Below, in pieces: positions 10,001-17,686 of a stretch of DNA of 48,813 bases. A model generated the notes under the pieces. It was not told the origin of the DNA. It was given only the letters and a program-made list of their open reading frames with translations, and made no database searches. Numbering within the stretch: position 1 is the first letter of the stretch; the number at the start of each line of letters is the position of its first letter. Source of the DNA: Treponema sp. (GTDB lineage: Bacteria > Spirochaetota > Spirochaetia > Treponematales > Treponemataceae); NCBI GenBank assembly GCA_017962415.1, contig JAGCVK010000066.1:1-48813 (forward strand), given 5' to 3'. The position numbers were made by a program, and so were the translations under genes.

Positions 10001-11541
10001 GTACAACGGCTTCCGAGCGCTGCCGGTTTTTTAGAACGGAATGCAGCGTCTGCAATTTCTTGAGTTGGAATCTTTAAAGATGAAGCAAAGTTTTCCAGGA
10101 AAGAGCCGCAGCCAGACGAACACGCTTCGTTTAGCGTAATATTTGTGATAATTCCATCATCAATCCAAATACCCTTCATATCCTGGCCGCCAATGTCCAA
10201 AATAAAGCTAACCTCTGGAACAAAACGGCGTGCAGCAGTTGCGTGCGCAACCGTTTCAACCGTGTGATAATCAGCGCCATAAGCTTTTGCAATCAAAAGT
10301 TCGCCGTAACCAGTTGTTCCAAGACCAAGAACATTTAGTTTCACGCCCATAGCGTCATATTTAGAGTGAAGTTCCATAAGACCGCGCCGAACAACATTAA
10401 TCGGGTCGCCGCGGTTATTAGCATAAAAGCGGTCAAAAACCTTTTCATCTTGAGTCATTAAAACGATTTTTGAAGTTGTACTTCCTGCATCAATACCAAT
10501 GTAAACATCAAGAGTGTCGCCGGACTTAAAATCAATTTTAGCAAGATCTGGAGATTTATGAGCTTCGCGCCAGATTCGGCATTCTTCGTCACTTTCAAAA
10601 TATGCTTTGTTTTCTTTTGCGCCAGATTTCTGATTGCGAACAACGCCGCCTTCCAAAGCGCGAACAGCTTCTTCAATCAAAATAGAATCTGCGAACGATT
10701 CAGCAGCTTCGGCGTTTTTTCCAGATTCAAGCGGAAAAAGTTCATCGAGAGCAATGGCCGCTCCGCGCGCAACAATAGTTTCCGGGTGTTCCGGGCGGAT
10801 AATATCTTCAGATTTGAGATTTAAACGTTCAGCAAAAGCTTTTACAAGAGTGTGATCATAAGTTAAAGGGCCGCCTTCAAAAATAATTGGCGGAGTAAGT
10901 TCAAGGCCTTGAGCAAGACCGCCAACAGTCTGTTTTACAATTGCATGAAATGCAGAAAGCGCAATATCTTCGCGCGGAACACCTTGATTCAACATAGACT
11001 GAATATCAGTTTTGGCAAAAACACCACAGCGGCCTGAAATAGAATGAACTTCGCGGCCGGCGGCAGCGAGCTCTTCAAATTCTTCCGTTGGAACCTTAAG
11101 AAGCGAAGCTATTTCATCAATGAACGCACCAGTGCCGCCGGCGCAACTACCGTTCATTCGCATATCAGAAGTGACAAGGCGGCCATTATCATTGTAAAAA
11201 AATATGATTTTCGCATCTTGGCCGCCAAGCTCAATAGCAGTTCTTGTATTAGGATAAAGAGCGCGAACCGCAGAAGCGTTTGCAACTACTTCCTGAATAT
11301 AATGCGCGCCAATTTTATCAGCAATAGGTTTTCCGCCAGAGCCGCAAACAGCAATTCTAAAGCGGGCATTTGGAAATTTCTTTGCAACATCTTCCAAAAG
11401 TTTTTTTGCCGTATTCCATTGCTCAGCGTGATGGCGTTCATAATGATTATATAAAATTTCGTTGTTTTCAGTATCAAGAATTAAAATTTTTACAGTTGTG
11501 GAACCAACATCGATTCCCATTCTCAAAAGTTTGCCAGACAA
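7054..11541 (-). CDS. Giant 2-hydroxyacyl-CoA dehydratase activase (two ASKHA domains plus DUF2229)
   Basis: The 1495-residue protein has two BadF/HgdC-type ATPase domains. The first starts GIDVGSTTVKILIL with MNGSCAGGTGAFIDEIA. The second starts YIGIDAGSTTSKIVLM (~residue 350) with NEACSSGCGSFLENFA. A Cys motif, CTKCANRCARSL, follows, then a long DUF2229-type region. HgdC-like activases use ATP and a [4Fe-4S] cluster to inject an electron into a dehydratase. No dehydratase subunit gene is present, so the partner is elsewhere, or the DUF2229 part does the chemistry itself (inference). The start is TTG at 11541, chosen because AAGAGG lies 9 bases upstream; an in-frame ATG seven codons later is possible. 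Confidence 0.85.
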   Translation of the reverse strand: MSGKLLRMGIDVGSTTVKILILDTENNEILYNHYERHHAEQWNTAKKLLEDVAKKFPNARFRIAVCGSGGKPIADKIGAHYIQEVVANASAVRALYPNTRTAIELGGQDAKIIFFYNDNGRLVTSDMRMNGSCAGGTGAFIDEIASLLKVPTEEFEELAAAGREVHSISGRCGVFAKTDIQSMLNQGVPREDIALSAFHAIVKQTVGGLAQGLELTPPIIFEGGPLTYDHTLVKAFAERLNLKSEDIIRPEHPETIVARGAAIALDELFPLESGKNAEAAESFADSILIEEAVRALEGGVVRNQKSGAKENKAYFESDEECRIWREAHKSPDLAKIDFKSGDTLDVYIGIDAGSTTSKIVLMTQDEKVFDRFYANNRGDPINVVRRGLMELHSKYDAMGVKLNVLGLGTTGYGELLIAKAYGADYHTVETVAHATAARRFVPEVSFILDIGGQDMKGIWIDDGIITNITLNEACSSGCGSFLENFASSLKIPTQEIADAAFRSKKPAALGSRCTVFMNSTIITEQKNGCGPDDIMAGLCRSIIENVFTKVVRITNTDSLGKKIVVQGGTFKNDAVLRALEQYLKVEVLRAPYPGEMGCIGAALLTKEKRESGNAQFAGKTQFIGFDEIENLNYTQRENVICTKCANRCARSLIQFSNGTTYITGNRCARGEILLPEELSQSKIENLKAPVDEEAVSGLAETPESTKPGTIPESKTRYTPDMFLIREQLLFKKWDYKLVSQKKNITIGLPRTLEYWDSMPFWSTFFRALGYDVILSHKSTREMFENGIPFVPSDTVCFPAKLAHGHIQDLVNQFKNLPADSYRIFMPMVMEMPPTDKAKASNYVCAVVKGYPLIISHSENPQRRWNVPFDNPMFHWYSENDRKNQILMYFTENYGLKKSEVEAAFKQGDKALVSFRKKLHEEGQKIIDQVTAENRFAVVLAGRPYHTDALVSHDLSRVFTKQYIPVLTVDSLPELNNVNLRYTRAEVTNNFHTRMLSGALLAAQSPALEYVQIVSFGCGHDAILSDEIIRIMNETAGKSPLILKLDEGGAANSLNIRVKSFIETIAERRAKKAAQQFTDLGDAYTVKFNKEDLDMRTVLIPNVSVAFCKLLSGVLRKQGLKAVPLSLGENVQIQVGKQYVHNDTCFPAQMVIGEALSALQSGKYPLDKVAIGMAKYQGDCRLSHYSALLRRALNAAGFEQVPIVSTDPIDSKAMHPGFRLGTMFNLRSLWVITMMDMLEELRRQIRPYELNKGETNQVFDETIDNIARGIDKSIFAAIKAYKRGMKKLCKIKYDRTNLRPRVFVTGEYLVTFHPGSNFHVERYLEENGLEVILPRMANVFWKDFYARVFESKNLNVKFTTLNTIFDRISERFFAFARHVCENIAKQHPLFEPSTPLPKLAEETDEIMNRTFLSGEGWLIPGEIKEYALRGVQSFVILQPFGCLPNHICGRGIMKKVKEEFPGVQILPLDLDPDTSFANVENRLQMLIMNEKSREAK

Positions 11542-11617
11542 AATAGTACCTCTTAATTTTTGTTTAAATCAAATTATTTAAATAATATTATGGTAGAAAA
11601 CAGCGAAAAGTCCAATA

Positions 11618-11635
11618 GGATTTTCAAGAAAATCC
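11618..11635. promoter_or_regulatory. Perfect palindrome between divergent genes
   Basis: GGATTTTC-AA-GAAAATCC is a perfect 8-bp inverted repeat, centred between the activase start (11541, minus) and the TIGR02757 gene (11712, plus). It is well placed as an operator for one or both. The regulator is unknown. Confidence 0.4.
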
Positions 11636-11676
11636 AAATTGCACATTATAATATTAAACACTTGAAAGCCGCAGAC

Positions 11677-11705
11677 TTGCTCTTTTTTTGCGCTTTTGTG
11701 ATAAT
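11677..11705 (+). promoter_or_regulatory. Promoter with -10 six bases before the ATG (leaderless candidate)
   Basis: TTGCTC (11677-11682), a 17-bp spacer and GATAAT (11700-11705), then six bases to the ATG at 11712. No Shine-Dalgarno sequence is present. This spacing puts the transcription start at or next to the A of ATG. Confidence 0.5.
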
Positions 11706-11711
11706 AAAAAA

Positions 11712-12560
11712 ATGACAAACGAGCTCATTCAAAAACTTCGTGAACTTGCAGAGAAATACGAAGTGCCAGACTTTTGCACAAATGACCCTTCGCGATTTTT
11801 GCGCTGGTATGAGCCGGAAAAAGGGCGCGGCACGGTTGCAGATGTGGAAGCGGCTTCGTTTATCGCGGCCATGCTCGCTTTTGGAAACCGCAAACAATTT
11901 ATCCCAAAAATTGAACAGATTTTGCAAATTGCCGATCGTTCAAAAGGAAGCGTTTCGAGCTGGCTCAAATCAAATTCCTACAAAAACGATTTTCCAAACG
12001 GCAATCAAAAATTTTACCGCTTTTATTCCTTCAACGATATGCAAATATTTTTTGAAGAACTCGCCAAAATCTTAAATTCTTCAACAACTTTAGGAACTTT
12101 TTTGCAGGAGGGGAAAGCCTTCCCCTCGCTCCAGCCTGCTACGCAGTCTTCCGCTACCCTTTCTAACGGGGGGCAAAAACTTGCCCCCCGTAACGCCCCC
12201 CAAGCTCTCCCCTTATGCGACCAGCTCGCACTTGCATTTCCGCGCTCCGCTATAGTTCCAAAGGGGCGCACAAGCGCCAACAAAAGAATCAATATGTTTC
12301 TTCGCTGGATGGTGCGCCGCAATTCTCCGGTAGACCTCGGCCTTTGGCAATGGGCCGACCCGGCCGCATTAATAATTCCGCTGGACACCCATGTAATGCA
12401 CGAGGCGGCCGGCCTCAACCTAATTCCACAAAAATGCGCCGCTTCACGCAAAACCGCTGAACTTTTGACAGCCGCATTATGCAAAGCCTTTCCAAACGAC
12501 CCGTGTCGCGGAGACTTCGCCCTTTTTGGTCTTGGCGTCGATGAATCCCAAAATCCGTGA
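11712..12560 (+). CDS. TIGR02757-family protein carrying an in-frame palindromic repeat
   Basis: The 282-residue protein shows TIGR02757-like motifs: PSRFLRWY near the N-terminus, ANKRINMFLRWMVR and DLGLW in the middle, IIPLDTHVMHEAAGL, and DFALFGLGV at the end. The family is uncharacterised; its fold recalls HhH/base-excision proteins (weak inference). About 31 residues starting EGKAFPSLQPATQ come from the repeat at 12107-12201. They fall between the helical N-terminal half and the conserved SANKRINMF block, probably a surface loop. The frame is kept. The start has no SD sequence; a -10-like hexamer ends six bases upstream. Confidence 0.83.
   Translation: MTNELIQKLRELAEKYEVPDFCTNDPSRFLRWYEPEKGRGTVADVEAASFIAAMLAFGNRKQFIPKIEQILQIADRSKGSVSSWLKSNSYKNDFPNGNQKFYRFYSFNDMQIFFEELAKILNSSTTLGTFLQEGKAFPSLQPATQSSATLSNGGQKLAPRNAPQALPLCDQLALAFPRSAIVPKGRTSANKRINMFLRWMVRRNSPVDLGLWQWADPAALIIPLDTHVMHEAAGLNLIPQKCAASRKTAELLTAALCKAFPNDPCRGDFALFGLGVDESQNP
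12107..12201 (-). repeat. GC-rich double-hairpin palindromic element, copy B (in frame inside a gene)
   Basis: It is the reverse-complement orientation of copy A. Palindromes are GAGGGGAA/TTCCCCTC (12108-12127) and ACGGGGGGCAA/TTGCCCCCCGT (12166-12176 with 12181-12191). Ends match copy A (GGGGCGTT.CGGGGGG and CGAGGGGAAGGCTTTCCCCTC in element orientation), while the big hairpin's inner stem differs and still pairs. The host gene reads through it in the opposite sense from copy A. Confidence 0.88.
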
Positions 12561-12611
12561 TACAATTAATAAGCGGCCAATTGTGCTACTCAAAAAAATC
12601 AGGAGAAAAAT

Positions 12612-13403
12612 ATGGCAGAGCTTTCAGTTCGATTTTATTCAGACACGCTAAAACGCGAAGTTTCTTTTTTAATGATTATTCCAAACGATATACGCACCGA
12701 TTTTCCTCGTAACGATTTAAAGTGCACAAATCGTCCAACAAAAACGCTGTTTTTACTTCACGGCTACAGCGGAATCGCTCAAAACTGGCTTCCCGGAAAT
12801 CTTTTTGAGCAATACAATTTTGCAGTTGTAATTCCAAGCGCCGAAAATTCTTTTTGGATAGACGGCGAAGCAACTGGCCGCCAGTTTGGAGCTTTTTTAG
12901 GCGTTGAACTTTTGGAATATGTACAAAAAACGTTTCATCTTGCAATGTCAGCGCAAGACACCTATCTTTTAGGCTATTCAATGGGCGGTTTTGGTGCACT
13001 TCATACGGCTTTTGCTTATCCAAAAAAGTTTTCAAAAGTTGCAGCGCTTTCTTCGGCGTTAATTTATAAAGAAGTTGCACAAATGAAAGAAGGCACAGGA
13101 AATTCGGTTGCGAATTATGATTATTATAAAATGTGTTTTGGTGAGCCTTCAAAACTTTTGCAAAGCGACAATAATCCCGAATATCTTTTAAAAAAGCAAA
13201 TTGCCGCCGGCGAAAAAATCCCAGAAATTTTTATGGCCTGCGGAACAGAAGATTTTTTGATTAACGAAAATCGCGATTTTCATAATTTTTTGCTTTCTCA
13301 AAAGGTGCCGCACACTTATTGTGAATCTAAAGGCATTCACAATATGGATTTTTGGCAAGAATACGCTGCAAAATTTATTCCGATGATGTTTTCAAAAAAC
13401 TAG
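12612..13403 (+). CDS. Esterase of the esterase D / tributyrin esterase type (alpha/beta hydrolase)
   Basis: The 263-residue protein has FLLHGYSG (oxyanion-hole region), the nucleophile elbow GYSMGG (Ser ~123), CGTEDFLI (likely acid) and a C-terminal HNMDFWQEY (likely His). The pattern fits the putative esterase family that includes tributyrin and acetyl-xylan/feruloyl-type esterases. No signal peptide is seen, so it is probably cytoplasmic. The substrate cannot be told. AGGAG precedes the ATG. It is independent of, or loosely linked to, the gene ending at 12560. Confidence 0.8.
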   Translation: MAELSVRFYSDTLKREVSFLMIIPNDIRTDFPRNDLKCTNRPTKTLFLLHGYSGIAQNWLPGNLFEQYNFAVVIPSAENSFWIDGEATGRQFGAFLGVELLEYVQKTFHLAMSAQDTYLLGYSMGGFGALHTAFAYPKKFSKVAALSSALIYKEVAQMKEGTGNSVANYDYYKMCFGEPSKLLQSDNNPEYLLKKQIAAGEKIPEIFMACGTEDFLINENRDFHNFLLSQKVPHTYCESKGIHNMDFWQEYAAKFIPMMFSKN

Positions 13404-13468
13404 AATAATCTGCGAATCAGATATATAACTAATAAAATAAATTTGTATAATAAAGTTAGAGGTTAATT

Positions 13469-14257
13469 ATGAAAATTGGATGTATTGGAACTGGTGCAAT
13501 GGGCGGCGCAATTATGCGTGCGGTTTGCAAAAAATATGATGTAAGTCAGATTAAGGTTACAGATAAAAATGCTGAAATGGGAAAGGCTTTTGCTGCTGAA
13601 ACTGGCGCAACCTTTGTTGAATCTAACACAGAAGTTCTTGATTGCGACTTTATTTTTCTTGCTGTAAAACCGCAGTTTTTGGGCGAAGTTTTTGCCGAAA
13701 TTGCAGGAAGCATTTCAAATAAATCTGTTATAATTTCTATGGCAGCTGGTGTTAAAATCGAAAAACTCGAAAATTGGGCGCCAAAAGCTCGTTTTATTAG
13801 AATGATGCCAAATGTTTGTGCACAAATCGGGCAGGCAATGACAGCTGTTTCTTACAAAGAAAACATTTCTGATTCGGAAGCAAAAACTGCAATTGAAATT
13901 TTAAGTTCAGCCGGCAAGGTTGAAGTTGTTCCTGAAAAATTAATGGATTGTGTAACTGCTGTAAGCGGTTCAAGTCCTGCTTTTGTATTTATGTTCATAG
14001 AAGCGCTTGCAGACGCTGCTGTTCGCTGTGGAATGCCACGCGCACAAGCTTATACTTATGCCGCTCAAACTGTTTACGGTTCTGCGGGAATGGTTTTGGA
14101 AAGCGGAAAACATCCTGCTGTTTTAAAAGATATGGTTTGTTCTCCAGCCGGAACAACAATCGAAGGCGTTGCAGCTCTCGAAGAAAACGGTTTCCGCAAC
14201 GCTGTAATTAAAGCGGTTACTGCTGCCTGCGACCGTTCAATTGCGCTTGGAAAATAA
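13469..14257 (+). CDS. proC: Pyrroline-5-carboxylate reductase
   Basis: The 262-residue protein has the Rossmann start GCIGTGAMGGAIMRAV, FLAVKPQFL, SMAAGVKIEKL, MMPNVCAQIGQAMTAV and the P5CR C-terminal signature DMVCSPAGTTIEGVAALE. It reduces 1-pyrroline-5-carboxylate to proline with NAD(P)H in the cytoplasm. Length and motifs are normal for the family. AGAGG lies before the ATG, and TATAAT lies about 20 bases upstream. A clear intrinsic terminator follows. No other proline-synthesis genes are next to it. Confidence 0.95.
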   Translation: MKIGCIGTGAMGGAIMRAVCKKYDVSQIKVTDKNAEMGKAFAAETGATFVESNTEVLDCDFIFLAVKPQFLGEVFAEIAGSISNKSVIISMAAGVKIEKLENWAPKARFIRMMPNVCAQIGQAMTAVSYKENISDSEAKTAIEILSSAGKVEVVPEKLMDCVTAVSGSSPAFVFMFIEALADAAVRCGMPRAQAYTYAAQTVYGSAGMVLESGKHPAVLKDMVCSPAGTTIEGVAALEENGFRNAVIKAVTAACDRSIALGK

Positions 14258-14286
14258 ATCATAAAATATAAATTAGCGTGTTTTTT

Positions 14287-14319
14287 AAAGTTGCTGATTT
14301 TTCGGCAACTTTATTTTTT
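14287..14319 (+). terminator. Intrinsic terminator after proC
   Basis: AAAGTTGC (14287-14294) pairs with GCAACTTT (14305-14312), followed by ATTTTTT. It lies 30 bases after the proC stop. Confidence 0.85.
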
Positions 14320-14363
14320 GGAGCGCTTTTTTCTGGTAAAAAGCGTTAATCAAATAATGGCGC

Positions 14364-15125
14364 TTAGGGCCTTTTTTGAATCATATACCAGTAAGAATAC
14401 AATTTTTTAAAGCCAAGTTTTTTGTAAAGGTTAATTGCAATTTCGTTTGTTTTTAAAACCTGAAGATACGAAAATTTTGCGCCTTCTTTTTTTGATTCTA
14501 AAATAATCGCCTGGCAAATCAGTTTGCCAAAGCCTTTTTTGCGGGCGTTTTTATCAACAACAACATTTTGCAAAAGCATAAAACCGTGTTCAATTGCAGC
14601 CGAAGCGCACGCAACAATTTTTCCGTTTTGTTTTAAGCTAGCATAAATTGTTTTTACGCTAACTTTTGAAAGCATAAGGCGGAAAGTTTCCTGATCTTTT
14701 TGATTTGTTTCTTTAAAATCAAAAAATGCAGAAATCCATTCTTCTGTTGGCTTTTCAGAAAATGTTATTTCATAATCTGCTTCAAGAGTTAAAAAATCAT
14801 TTATAGAATCAAGATTCAAAATCAAAACATCAGTTTCTGCATCTGCTTGATAACCGCGCGCTTTTAAGGCCTTGTTTAATTTTTTGTTGCTTTTTTCTTG
14901 TGTAATTTTAAAAAGGCAAGGAAGTTCCTGTTTTTTGTACCATTCTTCGCAATAAGGAATTTTTTGATTTATATTAATTTTGCAAGGATAAATAACGCTT
15001 ATAGAATTTGCGCGGTTTGTGTGCCCGTAAGAAGATCTTAAAAGCCAGCCGTCGTAAAGAGCGACATTTAAGGCAATGTGCGCATTTGCAGCAATTTCTT
15101 CAAAAAATCTGATTTTTTCTTTCAT
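14364..15125 (-). CDS. GNAT family N-acetyltransferase
   Basis: The 253-residue protein has a C-terminal GNAT core: MLLQNVVVDKNARKKGFGK (acetyl-CoA binding R/KxxGxG/K-type loop), ICQAIILES, and the closing TNEIAINLYKKLGFKKLY. The N-terminal half is a degenerate second GNAT-like region. The acceptor substrate is unknown. The ATG at 15125 was chosen because GGAGAG lies eight bases upstream; an in-frame TTG upstream would remove that spacing. It is downstream of the AlkD-like gene on the same strand. Confidence 0.8.
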   Translation of the reverse strand: MKEKIRFFEEIAANAHIALNVALYDGWLLRSSYGHTNRANSISVIYPCKININQKIPYCEEWYKKQELPCLFKITQEKSNKKLNKALKARGYQADAETDVLILNLDSINDFLTLEADYEITFSEKPTEEWISAFFDFKETNQKDQETFRLMLSKVSVKTIYASLKQNGKIVACASAAIEHGFMLLQNVVVDKNARKKGFGKLICQAIILESKKEGAKFSYLQVLKTNEIAINLYKKLGFKKLYSYWYMIQKRP

Positions 15126-15163
15126 TGTGCAACTCTCCAAATCTTTTGATTTTGAAAGCGGTT

Positions 15164-15847
15164 TTAAAGGTTTTTGATTTTCAAAGTGCGCAAATAATTT
15201 TTGTGCTCATCTGAAACACGAAAACTTTCGAGCGCTTTTTGAATTGCTTTGTTATGCGTCCAGGATTCAAGTTGCCGCTGTTCAATATAGATTATTGCAG
15301 AATCATATTGTTTTGCAAGAGCTGTTGCAAAGTACCAGGCAATCATCATTTTTAAGTAATAATCTTCGGCCTTTTTTTGAGAAACTAATTTAAGATATTC
15401 CGGCCTAAAATCCTGGCCTAAAAATTCATTCATAAGAATTCGCATTCCAAAGCGCGAAGTATAAACGTGTTCGCTATTAATCCATTTTTCGATAAAGCAA
15501 AGCAGTTTTTCGTGATTTTTCTTAAAAACTTTTGGGCTGGATTGGTCGCAAACGGGCCAGCAGTCAATAAAAGGCAAAAAACGTTCAATTTCGCAAACGC
15601 ACAAATCAAAATCTTTAATCATAGAAATCAGAAAAAAATGCACCATATTTTCTTCAAAATATTTGTGTGGAAGCGTTTGCAGAAAATCATCAGCTTGTTT
15701 AGTGCCAAAAAATTCTTTTGCAACCTGGCGCATTTGCGGCGTGCGAATTCCTAAAATTGATTCTTTTGGAATATTTGGAACAAGCGGCGCCATAAAATCT
15801 TGATATTTTGTGTCTTGGAAAGAAATAAGTTTTTCAGAAATTGTCAT
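15164..15847 (-). CDS. DNA alkylation repair protein, AlkD-like (HEAT-like repeats)
   Basis: The 227-residue protein opens TISEKLISFQDTKYQDF and carries the family marks ILGIRTPQMRQVAKEF, INCWPVCD-like IDCWPVCDQSS, and a helix-rich C-terminal part with LESWTHNKAIQKALES. AlkD-type glycosylases excise alkylated bases using stacked helices and a key Asp/Trp pair; the WPVCD segment fits that region. Whether this member is active is inference. No SD sequence is obvious. A terminator separates it from the upstream hemolysin III-like gene. Confidence 0.82.
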   Translation of the reverse strand: MTISEKLISFQDTKYQDFMAPLVPNIPKESILGIRTPQMRQVAKEFFGTKQADDFLQTLPHKYFEENMVHFFLISMIKDFDLCVCEIERFLPFIDCWPVCDQSSPKVFKKNHEKLLCFIEKWINSEHVYTSRFGMRILMNEFLGQDFRPEYLKLVSQKKAEDYYLKMMIAWYFATALAKQYDSAIIYIEQRQLESWTHNKAIQKALESFRVSDEHKNYLRTLKIKNL

Positions 15848-15889
15848 AAATCAGTTTGTGTGATTTGGAAGGTTTAAGTTAATTATAAA

Positions 15890-15916
15890 CGGTGGCTTTG
15901 GCAAGCAAAACCACCG
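15890..15916 (-). terminator. Terminator after the hemolysin III-like gene
   Basis: On the minus strand CGGTGGTTTTG pairs with CAAAGCCACCG around a 5-base loop, followed by TTTATAATT. It sits between the 15930 stop and the AlkD-like start. Confidence 0.65.
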
Positions 15917-15929
15917 CAATTTATTAGAA

Positions 15930-16835
15930 TTAAGCGCCAAGGAAGAATAAAGAAAAGAAAATATAAACGCTTCCGCAAAGCATTATAATATTGCTTATAA
16001 GATGCATAAATTTTACTTTTCTAAGATTGTTGTAGAAAATAATTCCTATAAGATAGAATGCGCCGCCTAAAACGAGCATACTAAAACTTTTTGGCGAAAG
16101 AACTTCAAAAAGATTTTTTGCAACAAACAAGCCGGAAAAACCTGCGAGAATATACAAAGCGATATTCAGTTTTTCGTATTTTTGGCCGGAAATTGCATAA
16201 AAAAGAATTCCAATCAAAACAAGTGCCCAAACAATGCCAAAAAGAATCCAGCCAGTATTTCCCTGAATCTTTGTGATTGTATAAGCGCTGTATCCAAATC
16301 CGATGATTAGGAATGAAAAAATGTGCGAAAGTCGGTTAAAAACCTGCTTTGCTGTAATGTTTGTTAAAGCATGCTGCAAAACAGAGCTTAAATACATCAA
16401 AATCATTGATGAGCCAAATAATGAATAGAAAACTGTTGTGACGTTTACAAAACTCTGAAGTTTATCTACGGCAAGAGTGTCCAAAATTGCAGTTGCAGCA
16501 ATAAAAAGTGCTACACCAATTCCTTGAACAATTGAACTTCCAATTTCTTCGCCAACAGAAAGGCGGCGCGATTTTTTAGCAAGCTCAAGAATTTTCTTTT
16601 CGGTTTCAATGCGTTTTTCGGCGCGTTTCATTGCGCGTTCATTTTTTGCGTATTCGGCTGCTGCGTATTTTGCTTTAAGACGTTCTGGATCTTCGGCATA
16701 CTGAATGTGAATCTGCTGAACTGCATTTTCATAATCAGTTTTAAGCTGCTTAAGTCTTGTGTGCTTTTTTTTCTTAAGAGATTTTAAAGTTGACTTTCTA
16801 ACTGCTTTTTCTGCAATATCATCTTGTCTGGACAT
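15930..16835 (-). CDS. Hemolysin III / PAQR-like membrane protein with N-terminal coiled coil and altered metal site
   Basis: The first ~90 of 301 residues are very rich in Lys, Glu and Ala and look like a coiled coil. Then GEEIGSSIVQGIG starts a seven-segment membrane region resembling hemolysin III/YqfA proteins. Matches include LYLSS-type MYLSSVLQHAL, VFNRLSHIFSFLIIGFGY and the C-terminal VKFMHLISNIIMLCGS. In PAQR proteins a Ser/His, an Asp/His and a His-x3-His set bind metal. Here the Asp before the second His is Ser (RLSH) and the last His is Asn (MHLISN). This member may not bind zinc normally. GAGGA precedes the ATG. Confidence 0.72.
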   Translation of the reverse strand: MSRQDDIAEKAVRKSTLKSLKKKKHTRLKQLKTDYENAVQQIHIQYAEDPERLKAKYAAAEYAKNERAMKRAEKRIETEKKILELAKKSRRLSVGEEIGSSIVQGIGVALFIAATAILDTLAVDKLQSFVNVTTVFYSLFGSSMILMYLSSVLQHALTNITAKQVFNRLSHIFSFLIIGFGYSAYTITKIQGNTGWILFGIVWALVLIGILFYAISGQKYEKLNIALYILAGFSGLFVAKNLFEVLSPKSFSMLVLGGAFYLIGIIFYNNLRKVKFMHLISNIIMLCGSVYIFFSLFFLGA

Positions 16836-16881
16836 AGTTTTTCCTCACTCTTTTTGATATTTTACATTATGACATTTTATG

Positions 16882-17682
16882 TCAATTTTGTCGAGATGAA
16901 ATTTCGTATAAAAGCACGCCGGCTGCAACTGAAACGTTTAAGCTGTCGATTTTTCCGCAGGTTGGAATAGAAACAATTGTGTCGCATTGTTTTTCCAAAA
17001 GTGTGGAAATGCCGGTTCCTTCGCTGCCCATTATCAAAACTGATTTTAGCGGAAAGTCGATTTTTCGGCAGTTTTGTCCGCCTGCATCGGCTCCGTAAAC
17101 CCAAAAGCCAGCTTGTTTTAGTTGTTCGGTTGCGCGCACCAGATTATTTACAATTGCAACTGGAACGTAAGCGCTGGCTCCGGCACTTGTGCGGCCAATA
17201 ACTTCGTTTCCGGCAATGTCGCTTGCGCTGTTGTGTTCCGGAAGAACTACTAAAGAAGCGCCAAACTGGTCGCAACTGCGAATAATTGCACCAACGTTGT
17301 GCGGATCGGTTACGCAGTCCAAAATAACTACTGTAACGCGTTTTGATTCGCCGCCGGCCATTTCTCCTTCTTTCGCAGATTCTCCGCTGTGCGTTTTAAT
17401 CCACGAATCAAAATCAACAATATTAGCAGCTTTTTTCTGACCGCCTCTAATTTCCATTACAATTCCGCGATGATCGCGCAAAGTTTCGTCTAAATCAGCA
17501 ACCAGAGAATCGAGCGTTGAATCATCAGTTTGCTCGCAGGTAATTCCTGCTTCTTTTGCAGCAGCAAGAATCTTTTTTACGCGCGGACCGGGTTTACTAA
17601 AAAAAATCTTAAAGCCCGAAGGCGTACCTTTTTTCTGCGAGCGAACTTTTTCTTCTATGGAATGAAATCCAGTTATAATCAT
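16882..17682 (-). CDS. TrmH/RlmB-type SPOUT RNA 2'-O-methyltransferase
   Basis: The 266-residue protein has the three SPOUT knot motifs: DPHNVGAIIRSCDQFGA, VLIMGSEGTGIS, and IPTCGKIDSLNVSVAAG. An N-terminal substrate-binding domain begins MIITGFHSIEEKV. Such enzymes methylate a guanosine ribose in 23S rRNA (RlmB) or in tRNA; which target applies here cannot be decided. The ATG at 17682 lies 4 bases after the stop of the SEC-C gene and has only a weak SD sequence, so translation is probably coupled. Confidence 0.88.
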   Translation of the reverse strand: MIITGFHSIEEKVRSQKKGTPSGFKIFFSKPGPRVKKILAAAKEAGITCEQTDDSTLDSLVADLDETLRDHRGIVMEIRGGQKKAANIVDFDSWIKTHSGESAKEGEMAGGESKRVTVVILDCVTDPHNVGAIIRSCDQFGASLVVLPEHNSASDIAGNEVIGRTSAGASAYVPVAIVNNLVRATEQLKQAGFWVYGADAGGQNCRKIDFPLKSVLIMGSEGTGISTLLEKQCDTIVSIPTCGKIDSLNVSVAAGVLLYEISSRQN

Positions 17683-17686
17683 ACAA

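Noticed and set aside
12023..12565. Long antisense frame opposite the TIGR02757 gene
   Set aside because: It has no family motifs, while the plus strand has conserved blocks; the length comes from the GC-rich insert.
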